Origin: Acetobacterium tundrae
GTDB lineage: Bacteria; Bacillota; Clostridia; Eubacteriales; Eubacteriaceae
Assembly (NCBI RefSeq): GCF_008086615.1
Contig: NZ_RXYB01000025.1
Coordinates: forward strand, 1 to 34,864
DNA: 34,864 nucleotides
Direction: 5' to 3'
Shown one piece after another: positions 8,246-16,373 of the stretch (position 1 is its first letter; each line of letters starts with the position of its first letter). Under the pieces are notes generated by a model that was not told the origin of the DNA, did no database searches, and saw only the letters and a list, made by a program, of their open reading frames with translations. Made by a program: the position numbers and the translations under genes.

Positions 8246-9655
8246 TCAGTTGGTTTTTGTGATACTTGGCGGAGTCCATTCGCCCTTTAAAACTGAATCT
8301 TGGGGAAGATAAACCCGAAGATATAAATGGAAATCGCCATCCGTAATTGGCAACCAATTGTTGGATAATGTGGCATCCTCCGGTGCTTGGGTTTGAAGCA
8401 AAATATCCAGTGATCCATCTTCATTATAAGTTACCGCGCTGCGGTCGTTAATACTGTAACGATTAATCGGGTTATCGATGAGAAAATTGTTGCTGTCATA
8501 GGCAGTAATGGACCAGAATCCCTTGTCTTTAACCAGTGGCAGAGCACCCTTATCAAAATGGATGGTATAGTAATTGGTTCCGGAAAGGGTATCACCATTG
8601 CTGTCTGTATTCGCATTGGGATAAATTGCGACCGAAACAGGGTTTGCTCCCAATCCATTGAGCGCAATTAACGCTCGATAATCATATTCTGTTCCAAATT
8701 CAGCGACGGGTTCGCCAAAGAATTTCCAATTATTCCAGGTCACAAGAAATTTCTGGGAATCTTTCGTTAAAGTTGACTGCAGGTTATTCATCATGGTTTT
8801 CCAATTTGATGCCCCTGAATCTCCCAATACAGATGCATCAAAATGAAGTCCGGGTCCGACGCCGATGACACTGATTTTTTTAATGAGAGCTTCGTCGGCA
8901 GCGGTTGGCGGATTAGCTGTCATCAATTCATTGGCCGTATTGAAAAAATCCGTGGGTGTCATGGCCAGTACCTCGTCAACCGGAATAAAGTCATTGTCAG
9001 CAGAATAGGTTCCCTGGGGAGGGGTATAGGTTTCTCCCGATAAATAATTTTCCAGGGGGATCAGCTGCATCTGGCTTTGAATGGCATAGACATTTTCAAG
9101 ATCCGCCTCACCATAGCTGAGAATGCGTCCGATGATCCATCCCATAGTGGTCGGCATAGATACCTGGGTCATGTTCTCGGGGATGTCCCCGGTATAGTTG
9201 GGACCCGTGAGCAAATAGGTGGTTTGCTCAGGTGTATCACTGCCGGAGCCAACAATTTTTATGGCATTGGTATAAGCGTCCATAATTTCTCCGGAACAAA
9301 ATCGGTCAGACTGGGGCATGACAAAAACCATGGCTTTGTCTGAAAGATCCAGAAACGCCTGAGAATATAGGGTATCCGTATTCAGGGTAACCACATCTTT
9401 GGCACTGGCATTGGCAAGATTACGACTGTGAAATAATTGATTAATTGGTGCCTGAGTGGTGGTCGGCTCGACAGTATTAGTCATTTTTTCCTTAGTTGCA
9501 TTAACCATTACCAGCGGGAAAGCATAGACATAGGCATCATAAATAGTGTCCCACTTAGTATCTGTATTTGTTTTATCAGCTGTTTTGTTTTGTGTACATC
9601 CCGAAATCAGGCTAAGACCGACCAAAAGACAGAGAAATAAAACGGGCTTTTTCAT
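8246..9655 (-). CDS. DUF1254/DUF1214 lipoprotein
   Basis: 469 residues. It has a type II signal peptide: MKKPVLF, a hydrophobic core, then the lipobox LISGC with Cys20 as the lipidated residue. The mature protein should be anchored outside the membrane. A DUF1254-like region follows, with AYVYAFPLVMVNATK and NTDTLYSQAFLDLSDKAMVFVMP. The C-terminal DUF1214 region has NYYTIHF..G.LP, KGFWSITAYDSNNFLIDNPINRYSI and WLPITDGDFHLYLRVYLP. These are the family's usual conserved blocks in the usual order. The molecular function of the family is not established. GAAAGGAA precedes the ATG, and a consensus promoter lies about 55-80 bp upstream. It has no operon partner. Confidence 0.88.
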   Translation of the reverse strand: MKKPVLFLCLLVGLSLISGCTQNKTADKTNTDTKWDTIYDAYVYAFPLVMVNATKEKMTNTVEPTTTQAPINQLFHSRNLANASAKDVVTLNTDTLYSQAFLDLSDKAMVFVMPQSDRFCSGEIMDAYTNAIKIVGSGSDTPEQTTYLLTGPNYTGDIPENMTQVSMPTTMGWIIGRILSYGEADLENVYAIQSQMQLIPLENYLSGETYTPPQGTYSADNDFIPVDEVLAMTPTDFFNTANELMTANPPTAADEALIKKISVIGVGPGLHFDASVLGDSGASNWKTMMNNLQSTLTKDSQKFLVTWNNWKFFGEPVAEFGTEYDYRALIALNGLGANPVSVAIYPNANTDSNGDTLSGTNYYTIHFDKGALPLVKDKGFWSITAYDSNNFLIDNPINRYSINDRSAVTYNEDGSLDILLQTQAPEDATLSNNWLPITDGDFHLYLRVYLPQDSVLKGEWTPPSITKTN

Positions 9656-9709
9656 TTTAAATTCCTTTCGTTCTTACATGACATTTGAATCTTTTGTTTT
9701 CGTATTTTC

Positions 9710-9738
9710 ATTATATAATTGAATATATATTCAGTCAA
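9710..9738 (-). promoter_or_regulatory. promoter of the DUF1254 gene with a palindrome in the spacer
   Basis: Read on the minus strand: TTGACT (9738-9733), a 17-bp spacer and TATAAT (9715-9710). The spacer carries a perfect 14-bp palindrome, TGAATATATATTCA (9720-9733). A protein bound there would block RNA polymerase, so it is a good operator candidate. The regulator is unknown. Confidence 0.7.
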
Positions 9739-9796
9739 TACTGTTTCATATGCAAATTATTGGAGACGTGTTTACCGTTGAGGAAAGGACGAAGGT

Positions 9797-10087
9797 TTAG
9801 GGAGAGTTAGGCACAGTGTGGGGTATTGTTAGGGTGTCGGTAAGATCGGTATTACTTTTTAATTCATAAGATTCTAAAACGTCGATAGTATTTTTGTACA
9901 GATCAGATAAAATTTTCTTGTCTTCCACAGAATAAAAAAGCTTGAATATGCCAAGATCATTGAAACAAATATAGTTGAGATGCTGTTCTTGAGCTGTTCT
10001 AAGTGCGAAAAGAGCATGTTCATAACTGAAATGGAGTAATAACAGCGATTCGGTGACATCACCAATTCCAAAACAGATAGAGTTACC
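9797..10087 (-). pseudogene. 3' fragment of a PucR/CdaR-family regulator gene
   Basis: A minus-strand frame with no start codon runs from a TAA at 10088-10090 to a TAA at 9797. It reads 96 residues: GNSICFGIGD..., SYEHALFALRTA, ICFNDLGIFKLFYSVED, and L..LYKNTIDVLESYELKSNTDL. This is the order of the GGDEF-like region before the HTH_30 domain in CdaR/PucR regulators (IGIG...SYeeA..AL...DLGI..LL...yD......L..TL). The start, the sensor part and the final HTH are missing. The frame is intact, so truncation happened by deletion or junction and not by point mutation. Confidence 0.6.
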
Positions 10088-10088
10088 T

Positions 10089-10118
10089 TAGATAAGTGCA
10101 GATGTATGTACTTATCTA
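10089..10118. repeat. 9-bp perfect inverted repeat next to the PucR scrap
   Basis: TAGATAAGT at 10089-10097 and ACTTATCTA at 10110-10118 are exact reverse complements with a 12-base loop. It lies exactly at the break point of the regulator fragment and immediately before copy 2 of the dispersed element. It may mark a deletion or insertion junction, or be a weak hairpin with no role. Confidence 0.45.
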
Positions 10119-10119
10119 G

Positions 10120-10317
10120 ATTAGCGGCACCATTATATTTTGTAAATTGAGCAGTTCCTTAATTAACCCACTGTTAACATGATTTAAAGATTTTATAAAG
10201 TTTCGTTGCTTATTATTATAGATGTACACAACCAGTACACAACAAAAGAATCTCTTTTTCTTTTCATTCCTAATGTGAAAAGGCGGCGAGCCAGTGAAGG
10301 GTTCGCCGCTTTTTTAA
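10120..10317 (+). ncRNA. repeated intergenic element, copy 2: candidate small RNA gene
   Basis: Second copy of the element at 4181-4373. Matching blocks include TTAATTAACCCA, TGTTAACAT, ATAAAGTTTC, ATAGATGTACACA and TTTTCATTCCTAAT. The possible promoter is CTGTTA (10171-10176), 17 bp, TATAAA. The CTTTTCAT hairpin is kept through a G-T pair. The terminator stem (10280-10289 with 10303-10312) has different bases from copy 1 but still pairs, and its loop region reads as the reverse complement of the loop in copy 1. Retained pairing despite changed sequence favours a transcribed, structured product. Confidence 0.5.
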
Positions 10318-10450
10318 GCATTTTATTATTAAGTCGAATTGAGGTGTTATAGATGAAAAGAAGTACCGTAAGAATAGTCAAAAATTAGTTAATTAGCCGA
10401 CAAAGAGTGCATATAATGGATGGTAAATTTAAAAATATCGCGGTACCGCT

Positions 10451-10672
10451 TTATTCTTTATCGACCAATACTTCGGACAGAACTTCAAAAAGAAAACCTT
10501 TTGAAGATGCCAAAGATTCATTGTAGGCAAACATTGCCAATTTATGGTATTCAATAAATCCGTCACTATCTGTATAAGGCTTTAGTCGCTGAAGAAAATA
10601 GTCTTCATTGATTTCATCTTCAAATTTTTTTTGAACAGTATTGAATATAGTTATTAATTCTTCTTTAGTCAT
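10451..10672 (-). CDS. small hypothetical protein, 73 aa
   Basis: Acidic, soluble, mostly helical 73-residue protein beginning MTKEELITIFNTVQKKFE. It is rich in E, F and Y and has no Cys or membrane segment. AAAGGAG stands 8 bases before the ATG, which makes it a credible gene. It lies 71 bp downstream of another small gene on the same strand and probably shares its transcript. I recognise no family. A short palindrome GCGGTACCGC lies just past its stop. Confidence 0.6.
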   Translation of the reverse strand: MTKEELITIFNTVQKKFEDEINEDYFLQRLKPYTDSDGFIEYHKLAMFAYNESLASSKGFLFEVLSEVLVDKE

Positions 10673-10743
10673 TATTTTAGCTCCTTTCGAGTTATTTCAA
10701 CCAGGCGTCATGGTTGAGTTACGGATTGATGAAGTTTACTATT

Positions 10744-10995
10744 TTACAGTTCTTCTTTCAAACTCCAGTTTACGTGTTTTCCCGGTTGATTATTTTTCCC
10801 AGGAATCCAAACGTTAAGTTCTAAATTCTTCAGTTTTTCCATTGACTCAGTGTCGTTTAATTCTTGAGCTTTTTCATAAGCTTTTATCACCCAATTTTTG
10901 GTCAGCTTTTGAAAATCTCCGCCTTCAGTTTGAATATAATCATGTCGTATATTCAATTTCCCATCAATCACTTTACTTGAGTATCTTAAGGCCAT
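10744..10995 (-). CDS. small hypothetical protein, 83 aa
   Basis: 83-residue soluble protein beginning MALRYSSKVIDGKLNIRHDY and ending in a basic, aromatic tail (GKHVNWSLKEEL). AGGAGG stands 8 bases before the ATG. Upstream on the minus strand is an extended -10 element TGCTATAAT (TATAAT at 11039-11034), with TTGACA only 13 bp above it and an inverted repeat CATAT-ACCG-ATATG between. This could be an operator-controlled promoter. No family is recognised. It is the first gene of a probable two-gene operon with the 73-residue protein. Confidence 0.6.
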   Translation of the reverse strand: MALRYSSKVIDGKLNIRHDYIQTEGGDFQKLTKNWVIKAYEKAQELNDTESMEKLKNLELNVWIPGKNNQPGKHVNWSLKEEL

Positions 10996-11058
10996 TTTTA
11001 AAACCTCCTAACATTTATTTCTTAATTACTTCTATTATAGCATATCGGTATATGTCAA

Positions 11059-11352
11059 GGCTTTCCAAAATTAATTTTATTTTAAAAAAAAGAAAGAGAT
11101 AAGATCCGAGAGCTAGGATGATTTTGTGCAAATCTTAAATGTTTACTATCTTTTCAAAGAAACATATGCAGGTTTTAATACCGCCATGTGTTTTTTTTGT
11201 GTAGGAAGTTAATGAGTCAGGATTGCCTGTAAACCACAGAAAAACACGAAAAACGTAGGTCTTGCGGTTAATAAAGATTGCACGGCTTAATTCGATAAAC
11301 AATTGTAACTTTATATAATACTCCAATATCAAAGAAAAGAAAAGAAGTTTAT
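11059..11352. other. intergenic stretch without recognisable gene
   Basis: About 290 bp between divergent units. The only open frame (minus, 11135-11332) has no ribosome binding site and a hydrophobic/basic composition unlike its neighbours. No hairpin terminator, repeat or RNA gene is apparent. Confidence 0.45.
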
Positions 11353-11381
11353 TTGAAATTTATTCTTTTTTGGCGTATAAT
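11353..11381 (+). promoter_or_regulatory. sigma-A-type promoter of the 352-aa gene
   Basis: TTGAAA (11353-11358), a 17-bp spacer and TATAAT (11376-11381). Start would be near 11388, leaving an unusually long leader of about 140 bases before the ATG at 11529. I see no known riboswitch in that leader. Confidence 0.65.
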
Positions 11382-11528
11382 TAAGTTTATAAACACTTTA
11401 AGTCAACGCTCAATCAGAATTATTAATAAAGAAGCTCTTTAAGATTGCTCAAAATACTTCTATTAACTGATTTGTACCGGGTGATTAAGAAGATGATTTA
11501 GAAAATAAAAATTGCAAGGAGTGAAAAT

Positions 11529-12587
11529 ATGACTGAACTATTAAATGCAGCAGTTTCACATAAAATTTTTGGGGATGGTACGATTACGGATTTGACCAAT
11601 GGTTATATTACTGTTTCATTTGACACTTTTGAAAAGAAATTTGTCTATCCAGAGGCATTTAGAGATTTCTTAAATCTCCAGGATTCTGTTATTTCCATGA
11701 AAGTTAATAAAGTCATAAAAATTAAGGAAGAACAAGAACTAAAAGAAAAAGAAGAACAGGAACTGATAGAAAAAACAGAAGAAGCAAGAAAAATTCAAGA
11801 GAGATTTAATGCGAAACTACATAAAAAAACATCGAAAGTAAAGAAAAAAACAAATGATCGACGTAATCTTGCTTTTAAATGTAATTATTGCAATGGCGGA
11901 GAATCACTGACACAAATTGGTTATAATGGAGTTTGCAGTGATGCGGTAATCCAATATAATATCGAAAAGAAACATCTCGTTTCGTGTAGTGATGAAGAAA
12001 GCAATTGTCAGAAATACCATAATGAAAAAATGACCAGAGAAGAATTGGATGGTTTAATGGCTGTTGATGAATGTTCCTTTTGTTTTGAGAGCCAGATGCT
12101 GAAAAATTGGAAAGCGTCGGCTGGAAAAGTACAATATGGTGAAAACAAGGGCAAGCCCAAGAAACTAAAAAATGTGCAGTACAACAGCTTGGCTTTACTT
12201 ACCACCAGACTTCCTTCAACGAAAGAAGAAGAACGGATTATTTTCGGTGCATTTTTAATAGATGATATTTTTGAAGGTGATGATGATAATCCCGGGTATG
12301 TATCAACAAAATCTGAGTACAAAATTAAGCTGACCCTTGAAGAAGCTCAGAAAATGAAATTTTGGAGTTATTACACCAATCCCAATAAAAAAGATGTTGT
12401 TCAATGGGGATCAGGTTTATTTCGTTATCTGAATGATGATCAGGCAATTCAAATTTTGCGTGCTTTGGTTGAGTTAAAAGAAAATTCAGCGGAAGCTCAA
12501 TTGGCAAAAGACTTTTTAGATCATTTTTGTCAGATTAACCAAATCGATACTGCTGAAGTGCATGAAGAAGTAACGGTTAATCTATAA
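11529..12587 (+). CDS. unrecognised protein with Tudor/CarD-like N-terminus and Cys-rich core
   Basis: 352 residues. Residues about 9-50 (HKIFGDGTITDLTNGYITVSF, FVYPEAF) resemble the small beta-barrel found at the C-terminus of UvrD helicases and in CarD-like proteins (V.H..FG.G.V...V.F). A charged coiled-coil segment (about 60-105, KEEQELKEKEEQELIEK) follows. Next is a cysteine-rich block with CNYC, GVCSD, SCSDEESNC and CSFC, which may bind zinc. The C-terminal half is alpha/beta with FGAFLIDDIFEGDDDNPGYVS. It ends at a strong terminator and is monocistronic. GCAAGGAG precedes the ATG. A nucleic-acid-binding role is a guess from the N-terminus; no enzyme motif is seen. Confidence 0.75.
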   Translation: MTELLNAAVSHKIFGDGTITDLTNGYITVSFDTFEKKFVYPEAFRDFLNLQDSVISMKVNKVIKIKEEQELKEKEEQELIEKTEEARKIQERFNAKLHKKTSKVKKKTNDRRNLAFKCNYCNGGESLTQIGYNGVCSDAVIQYNIEKKHLVSCSDEESNCQKYHNEKMTREELDGLMAVDECSFCFESQMLKNWKASAGKVQYGENKGKPKKLKNVQYNSLALLTTRLPSTKEEERIIFGAFLIDDIFEGDDDNPGYVSTKSEYKIKLTLEEAQKMKFWSYYTNPNKKDVVQWGSGLFRYLNDDQAIQILRALVELKENSAEAQLAKDFLDHFCQINQIDTAEVHEEVTVNL

Positions 12588-12651
12588 AGTGATGGACAAT
12601 AAAAATTAGCCTTGCAGTGTTCAATCAAAACTAAATATTAATAATGAAAAG

Positions 12652-12687
12652 AGACATTCATCAGTTGCCTGATGGATGTCTTTTTTT
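12652..12687 (+). terminator. intrinsic terminator
   Basis: AGACATTCATCAG pairs with CTGATGGATGTCT around a TTGC loop and is followed by seven T. It ends the transcript of the 352-residue protein. Confidence 0.88.
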
Positions 12688-12778
12688 AAATAATAACGAT
12701 TTGACTAGGAATCAAAACCATAGTATAGAGGAACAAAATTTAATATAATTCGCATCAAAAAATTACATTTGATACCGA

Positions 12779-12807
12779 TTGCATCATGGAAAAACCTCTA
12801 GTATAAT
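12779..12807 (+). promoter_or_regulatory. promoter of the EAL phosphodiesterase gene
   Basis: TTGCAT (12779-12784), a 17-bp spacer and TATAAT (12802-12807). The leader to the ATG at 12836 is about 22 bases. The TTG of the -35 box is in frame with the gene and could be mistaken for its start. Confidence 0.7.
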
Positions 12808-12835
12808 GATTCTAATGATTGGGAAGGCGATAATT

Positions 12836-15544
12836 ATGATGAATACAAAAAACAACCGTAAATATCGGGTATTTAAAAATTTTGTCATGATTTTTGTGCC
12901 GATAGCTATTATTATAATCGTTTTGGCTTTTGCTTATATCAATTTGAATATAAATAACGAAAAAAGCATTATAAAGATCAAGCAAGTGCATAATGCTGAA
13001 TTTGTGGGTACTGATGTAGAATCAATTTTTAATGCAATCCGTTCGGATGGAGATATTATTTTCAATTCAAATGAATTAAAAGACTATATTCATGACAATA
13101 GCATGGTTGAAAACAGCAATGAGATTAAAAGAATGTTTTCAAATATGATGATCAATAAAAAAACATATAATTCCATTCGAATTATTAATAACGACGGTTT
13201 TGAAGAAATAAAAGTGAACTATGAAAATGCAAGTTCCCAGGCAGCCCAGAATAGTGACTTACAGTATCAAGGGGATCAAGACTATTTTCAGGAAGGAATG
13301 AAGCTAAATCAAGACGAGAATTATATATCCCCTTTAGATTTAAGTGTTAACAATTATGTAATCGAGGAACCGAAAAAACCAATTATTCGATTTATTATAC
13401 CGCTGTTTAATGAAAATAATGAGAGAAAAGGGATATTGGTACTGGACTATCTGGCTCAGGATTTTTTAAATCAAATAGAAAATGATTCGATTAATACCAT
13501 AGGCATGAAAACAATTTTGTTGAATGAGGTTGGTTATTATTTATTAAGCGATGAAGCCGACAGAAATTTTGCATTTATGTACGATAATAAAAAAGATGTT
13601 TCATTTAGACAAGAACAGCCAGATCTTTTCGGTGAAATTCAAAATAATGAATCGGGTTATTTTGATGATCAAACAAATCTTTATTATTATACGTCAATCT
13701 ATCCTTTAAAAACATATCATGATATTCATTGGACATTAGTTGAGTATGTTCCCTTGAGTGGATTAGGAATCTTAAACAATGAAGACAATAGAATGATTGC
13801 CGTGGGATCAACCATATTGGCATTCGTTTTTTTGATCATCAGCCTGATCGCCGCCTGGCTTTTAGTGCAAAAAAAAGAAGCCAGTGAAAGAGAAAAATTA
13901 ACAGATAGTATATTCAAAAATTCCAAAGAGGGAATTATTATTATGAATGAGGAAGCACGCATTGTTTATGTAAATGAATCATTTTCAAAGATAACCGGCT
14001 ATTCGGAAATCGACGTAATAGGAAGAAAAACGAGTGAATTCAAAAGAAATGAACAGTTGATTTTGCTATATGAGACGATCCAAAATACCGTAAATGAGAA
14101 TGAAAACTGGGAGGGCGAAATTATCGATGAAAAAAAAGACGGCACAACATACCCTCGCTATATGACTATTTCTAAAGTGTTTGACAGTAAAAGCCATGAA
14201 TTAATTAATTATCTGGAGGTTTTCGAGGACCTTACAAGTACCAAAATAACCGAGGAAACCATTAACAAAATTAAAAATTATGATGAAATCACCGAACTTC
14301 CAACGCAACTTCAATTTGAAAAAGATATGAAAAAACTCATTAAAAAATTTGATGAGTTCTTCCTGATTATCATAGAAATTACTAACTTCAATACTCTCAA
14401 TGATAATTTGGGAAAGAAATGCGGAGTTGAAATGATAAAAGAAGCCTCGAACCGCATTAAGACATTTTTAAGTAAGGAGGATATGGTCGGTAAGATTGGC
14501 AGAGAGCAGTTTGTCATTGCTCGGGTAAACAGCCGGGACAAACTGAAACTCGATCATTTTATCAATAAATTAATATCGTTTCTACAAGAATCAATTGAGA
14601 TAGAAGATAAAAAAATATATTTAGATATCGCCATTGGTATTTCGATCTTTCAAGAGCATAGTGCTGATGTGGAAAAATTGATTGAATTTGCTAATATGGC
14701 CAAAAATTATGCCATTCAAACAGGCGGCAATACTTATGTATACTATGAAAAGGAAATAACGCATAGTTATTTAGAAAATCTGAAACTTGAAACCCACTTA
14801 AGAAGTGCCCTTAAAAAGAATGAACTGAGTTTAAACTACCAGCCTCAGGTTGTGGCAGAAACCAAAGAAATTATCGGAATGGAAGCATTGCTGAGGTGGA
14901 ACAATGATGAACTTGGAAATGTTGGGCCGGCTCAATTTATTCCGGTAGCGGAAAGAACGGATTTAATTATTCCCATTGGTGACTGGGTTTTAGAAGAAGC
15001 GATTAAACAGAATAAAAAATGGATGGTATTAACGAATCGAAGACTGGTGGTTGCGGTTAATCTTTCACCGGTTCAGTTTAAAAAGGCTGATTTTATTGAA
15101 GTGATAAAACAATTGCTGGAAAAATATGAATTGCCAGCTGAACTATTAGAAGTTGAAGTAACAGAAGGTATCCTGGTAAAAAACATCGATAGCATAAAAT
15201 CTAAATTAGACAAAATAAAAGAGTTGGGTGTGAAGGTGTCCATTGATGATTTCGGAACCGGGTATTCTTCGTTAAAATACCTGAAAAGACTTAATTTTGA
15301 CAAATTGAAAATTGATCGGGAGTTTATTAAAAACTATCCTGAAAGAGATAATGGAAATATTGCCAAAGCCATCATTATGCTTGCCAATCAAAATGGCTTA
15401 AAGGTGCTGGCAGAGGGGGTGGAAACAAAGGAACAGTTTAACTTTTTAAAAGATAATGGCTGTGATGAAATTCAAGGGTACTATTTTTATAAACCAATAA
15501 CGGCAAGTGAATTTGAAAAGATAATTTTGAATGAAAAAAATTGA
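12836..15544 (+). CDS. membrane PAS-GGDEF(degenerate)-EAL c-di-GMP phosphodiesterase
   Basis: 902 residues from ATG 12836 (GGGAAGG upstream). A membrane helix at about 15-38 and another at about 321-343 enclose an extracytoplasmic Cache-like sensor. A PAS domain follows at about 357-465 (NSKEGIIIMNEEARIVYVN, ITGYS), then a GGDEF domain at about 485-635 whose signature loop reads GREQF, so cyclase activity is not expected. The EAL domain (about 648-898) is complete: EALLRW, NLSPVQF, EVTEGIL, DDFGTGYSSL, KIDREFI and AEGVET. It should hydrolyse c-di-GMP to pGpG in response to an outside signal. The degenerate GGDEF may act as a GTP sensor, as in other such proteins. The gene stands alone between two terminators. 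Confidence 0.93.
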   Translation: MMNTKNNRKYRVFKNFVMIFVPIAIIIIVLAFAYINLNINNEKSIIKIKQVHNAEFVGTDVESIFNAIRSDGDIIFNSNELKDYIHDNSMVENSNEIKRMFSNMMINKKTYNSIRIINNDGFEEIKVNYENASSQAAQNSDLQYQGDQDYFQEGMKLNQDENYISPLDLSVNNYVIEEPKKPIIRFIIPLFNENNERKGILVLDYLAQDFLNQIENDSINTIGMKTILLNEVGYYLLSDEADRNFAFMYDNKKDVSFRQEQPDLFGEIQNNESGYFDDQTNLYYYTSIYPLKTYHDIHWTLVEYVPLSGLGILNNEDNRMIAVGSTILAFVFLIISLIAAWLLVQKKEASEREKLTDSIFKNSKEGIIIMNEEARIVYVNESFSKITGYSEIDVIGRKTSEFKRNEQLILLYETIQNTVNENENWEGEIIDEKKDGTTYPRYMTISKVFDSKSHELINYLEVFEDLTSTKITEETINKIKNYDEITELPTQLQFEKDMKKLIKKFDEFFLIIIEITNFNTLNDNLGKKCGVEMIKEASNRIKTFLSKEDMVGKIGREQFVIARVNSRDKLKLDHFINKLISFLQESIEIEDKKIYLDIAIGISIFQEHSADVEKLIEFANMAKNYAIQTGGNTYVYYEKEITHSYLENLKLETHLRSALKKNELSLNYQPQVVAETKEIIGMEALLRWNNDELGNVGPAQFIPVAERTDLIIPIGDWVLEEAIKQNKKWMVLTNRRLVVAVNLSPVQFKKADFIEVIKQLLEKYELPAELLEVEVTEGILVKNIDSIKSKLDKIKELGVKVSIDDFGTGYSSLKYLKRLNFDKLKIDREFIKNYPERDNGNIAKAIIMLANQNGLKVLAEGVETKEQFNFLKDNGCDEIQGYYFYKPITASEFEKIILNEKN

Positions 15545-15611
15545 AAGATAATGATAAATAAAAAACGAGTCTGTTTACAAATGAATAACCGCATGATTGA
15601 TTAAAACAAAT

Positions 15612-15653
15612 AAAAAGCCACGGATTTTTTTATTTATAAATCTGTGGCTTTTA
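15612..15653. terminator. bidirectional terminator
   Basis: AAAAGCCACGGATTT pairs with AAATCTGTGGCTTTT (one G-U pair). A-rich and T-rich flanks make it usable from both directions, for the phosphodiesterase gene and for the minus-strand regulator that converges on it. Confidence 0.8.
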
Positions 15654-15734
15654 TTATGCCCGAAATTAAATTAAGGATATTAAATTATCAATGTCTGAGA
15701 ACAAATAAAAAATGCGAAAACACGTTTCTTTTAA

Positions 15735-16256
15735 CTATTTATAAACATTGACGGACATTGTTTTAAAAACAGCATAGACTTCAGTGCCTTTATGAATATC
15801 CATTTTTTCCAAGGATGTTTTAGTAATCAGGGCCGTCAGAGGAATGCCGATATCTAGAACAACTTTCACACTATTCTCATCTTTTATTAAATCAACAACC
15901 GTTCCTTTATAGATATTTCTGGCACTGCTTGTGAATGATTCCAGACTTAAAATAATATCTTCCGGACGAATGTATAGCTTAACATCGCCCATTAAATCAG
16001 TATGAACATGGATAGTTACATCATCAATTTTTACGTAGGCATCGTTATTGTCAGAAAAAACAGTTCCCTGATAATTGTTTTCAGAACCTTTTGATTTTGA
16101 TAAATAGGCTTCAAATTGAGCTTCAGAAATCCGGAGATGCTTGCCAAGATGGTGAGCATCAAGATCCCCCCGTTTAATCATTTCATAAACAGTGTTTTTG
16201 GTTATTCTGAGCTTCTTGCTAATTTCCTCTGGAGTGTATAAAAGTTCTTCAATCAT
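15735..16256 (-). CDS. HTH-TOBE (Mop) molybdate-responsive regulator
   Basis: 173 residues. An excisionase/MerR-like HTH occupies about 5-55 (LYTPEEISKKLRITKNTVYE, MIKRGDLDAHHLGKHLRI). A single TOBE/Mop-like oxyanion-binding domain at about 95-172 contains IRPEDIILSLE, SARNIYKGTVVDLI and LTALITKTSLEKMDIHKGTEVYAVFKTMSV. Mop domains bind molybdate or tungstate, and HTH-TOBE proteins of this build stand next to mod genes in many Clostridia. It is divergent from modA across 191 bp, which supports control of molybdate uptake. GAAGGTGAT precedes the ATG, and a TATAAT (16291-16286 on the minus strand) serves it. Confidence 0.85.
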   Translation of the reverse strand: MIEELLYTPEEISKKLRITKNTVYEMIKRGDLDAHHLGKHLRISEAQFEAYLSKSKGSENNYQGTVFSDNNDAYVKIDDVTIHVHTDLMGDVKLYIRPEDIILSLESFTSSARNIYKGTVVDLIKDENSVKVVLDIGIPLTALITKTSLEKMDIHKGTEVYAVFKTMSVNVYK

Positions 16257-16322
16257 TCTATCACCTTCTTTTAGTTTCTTGTTTCATTATAACCAATATT
16301 TGATAAATATAAAAGAATTTAA

Positions 16323-16341
16323 ATATTTAAAATTTAAATAT
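16323..16341. promoter_or_regulatory. inverted repeat between mod regulator and modA
   Basis: ATATTTAAA and TTTAAATAT flank one central A: a perfect 9-bp inverted repeat. It lies 33 bp above the modA -35 box and some 30 bp behind the regulator's -10 box. It is a candidate operator for the HTH-TOBE protein, though its extreme AT content lowers its weight. Confidence 0.4.
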
Positions 16342-16373
16342 AAGATTATCATCATGGTGGAATCATAATTTAT

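Noticed and set aside
9874-10071. 65-aa minus-strand ORF
   Set aside because: It is in a different frame from the recognisable PucR/CdaR-like fragment over the same bases, which explains the coding signal.
11135-11332. 65-aa minus-strand ORF
   Set aside because: No ribosome binding site and no recognisable features; treated as noncoding.
12779-12835. TTG at 12779 as start of the EAL gene
   Set aside because: This TTG is part of the -35 box of a consensus promoter; the ATG at 12836 has the ribosome binding site.
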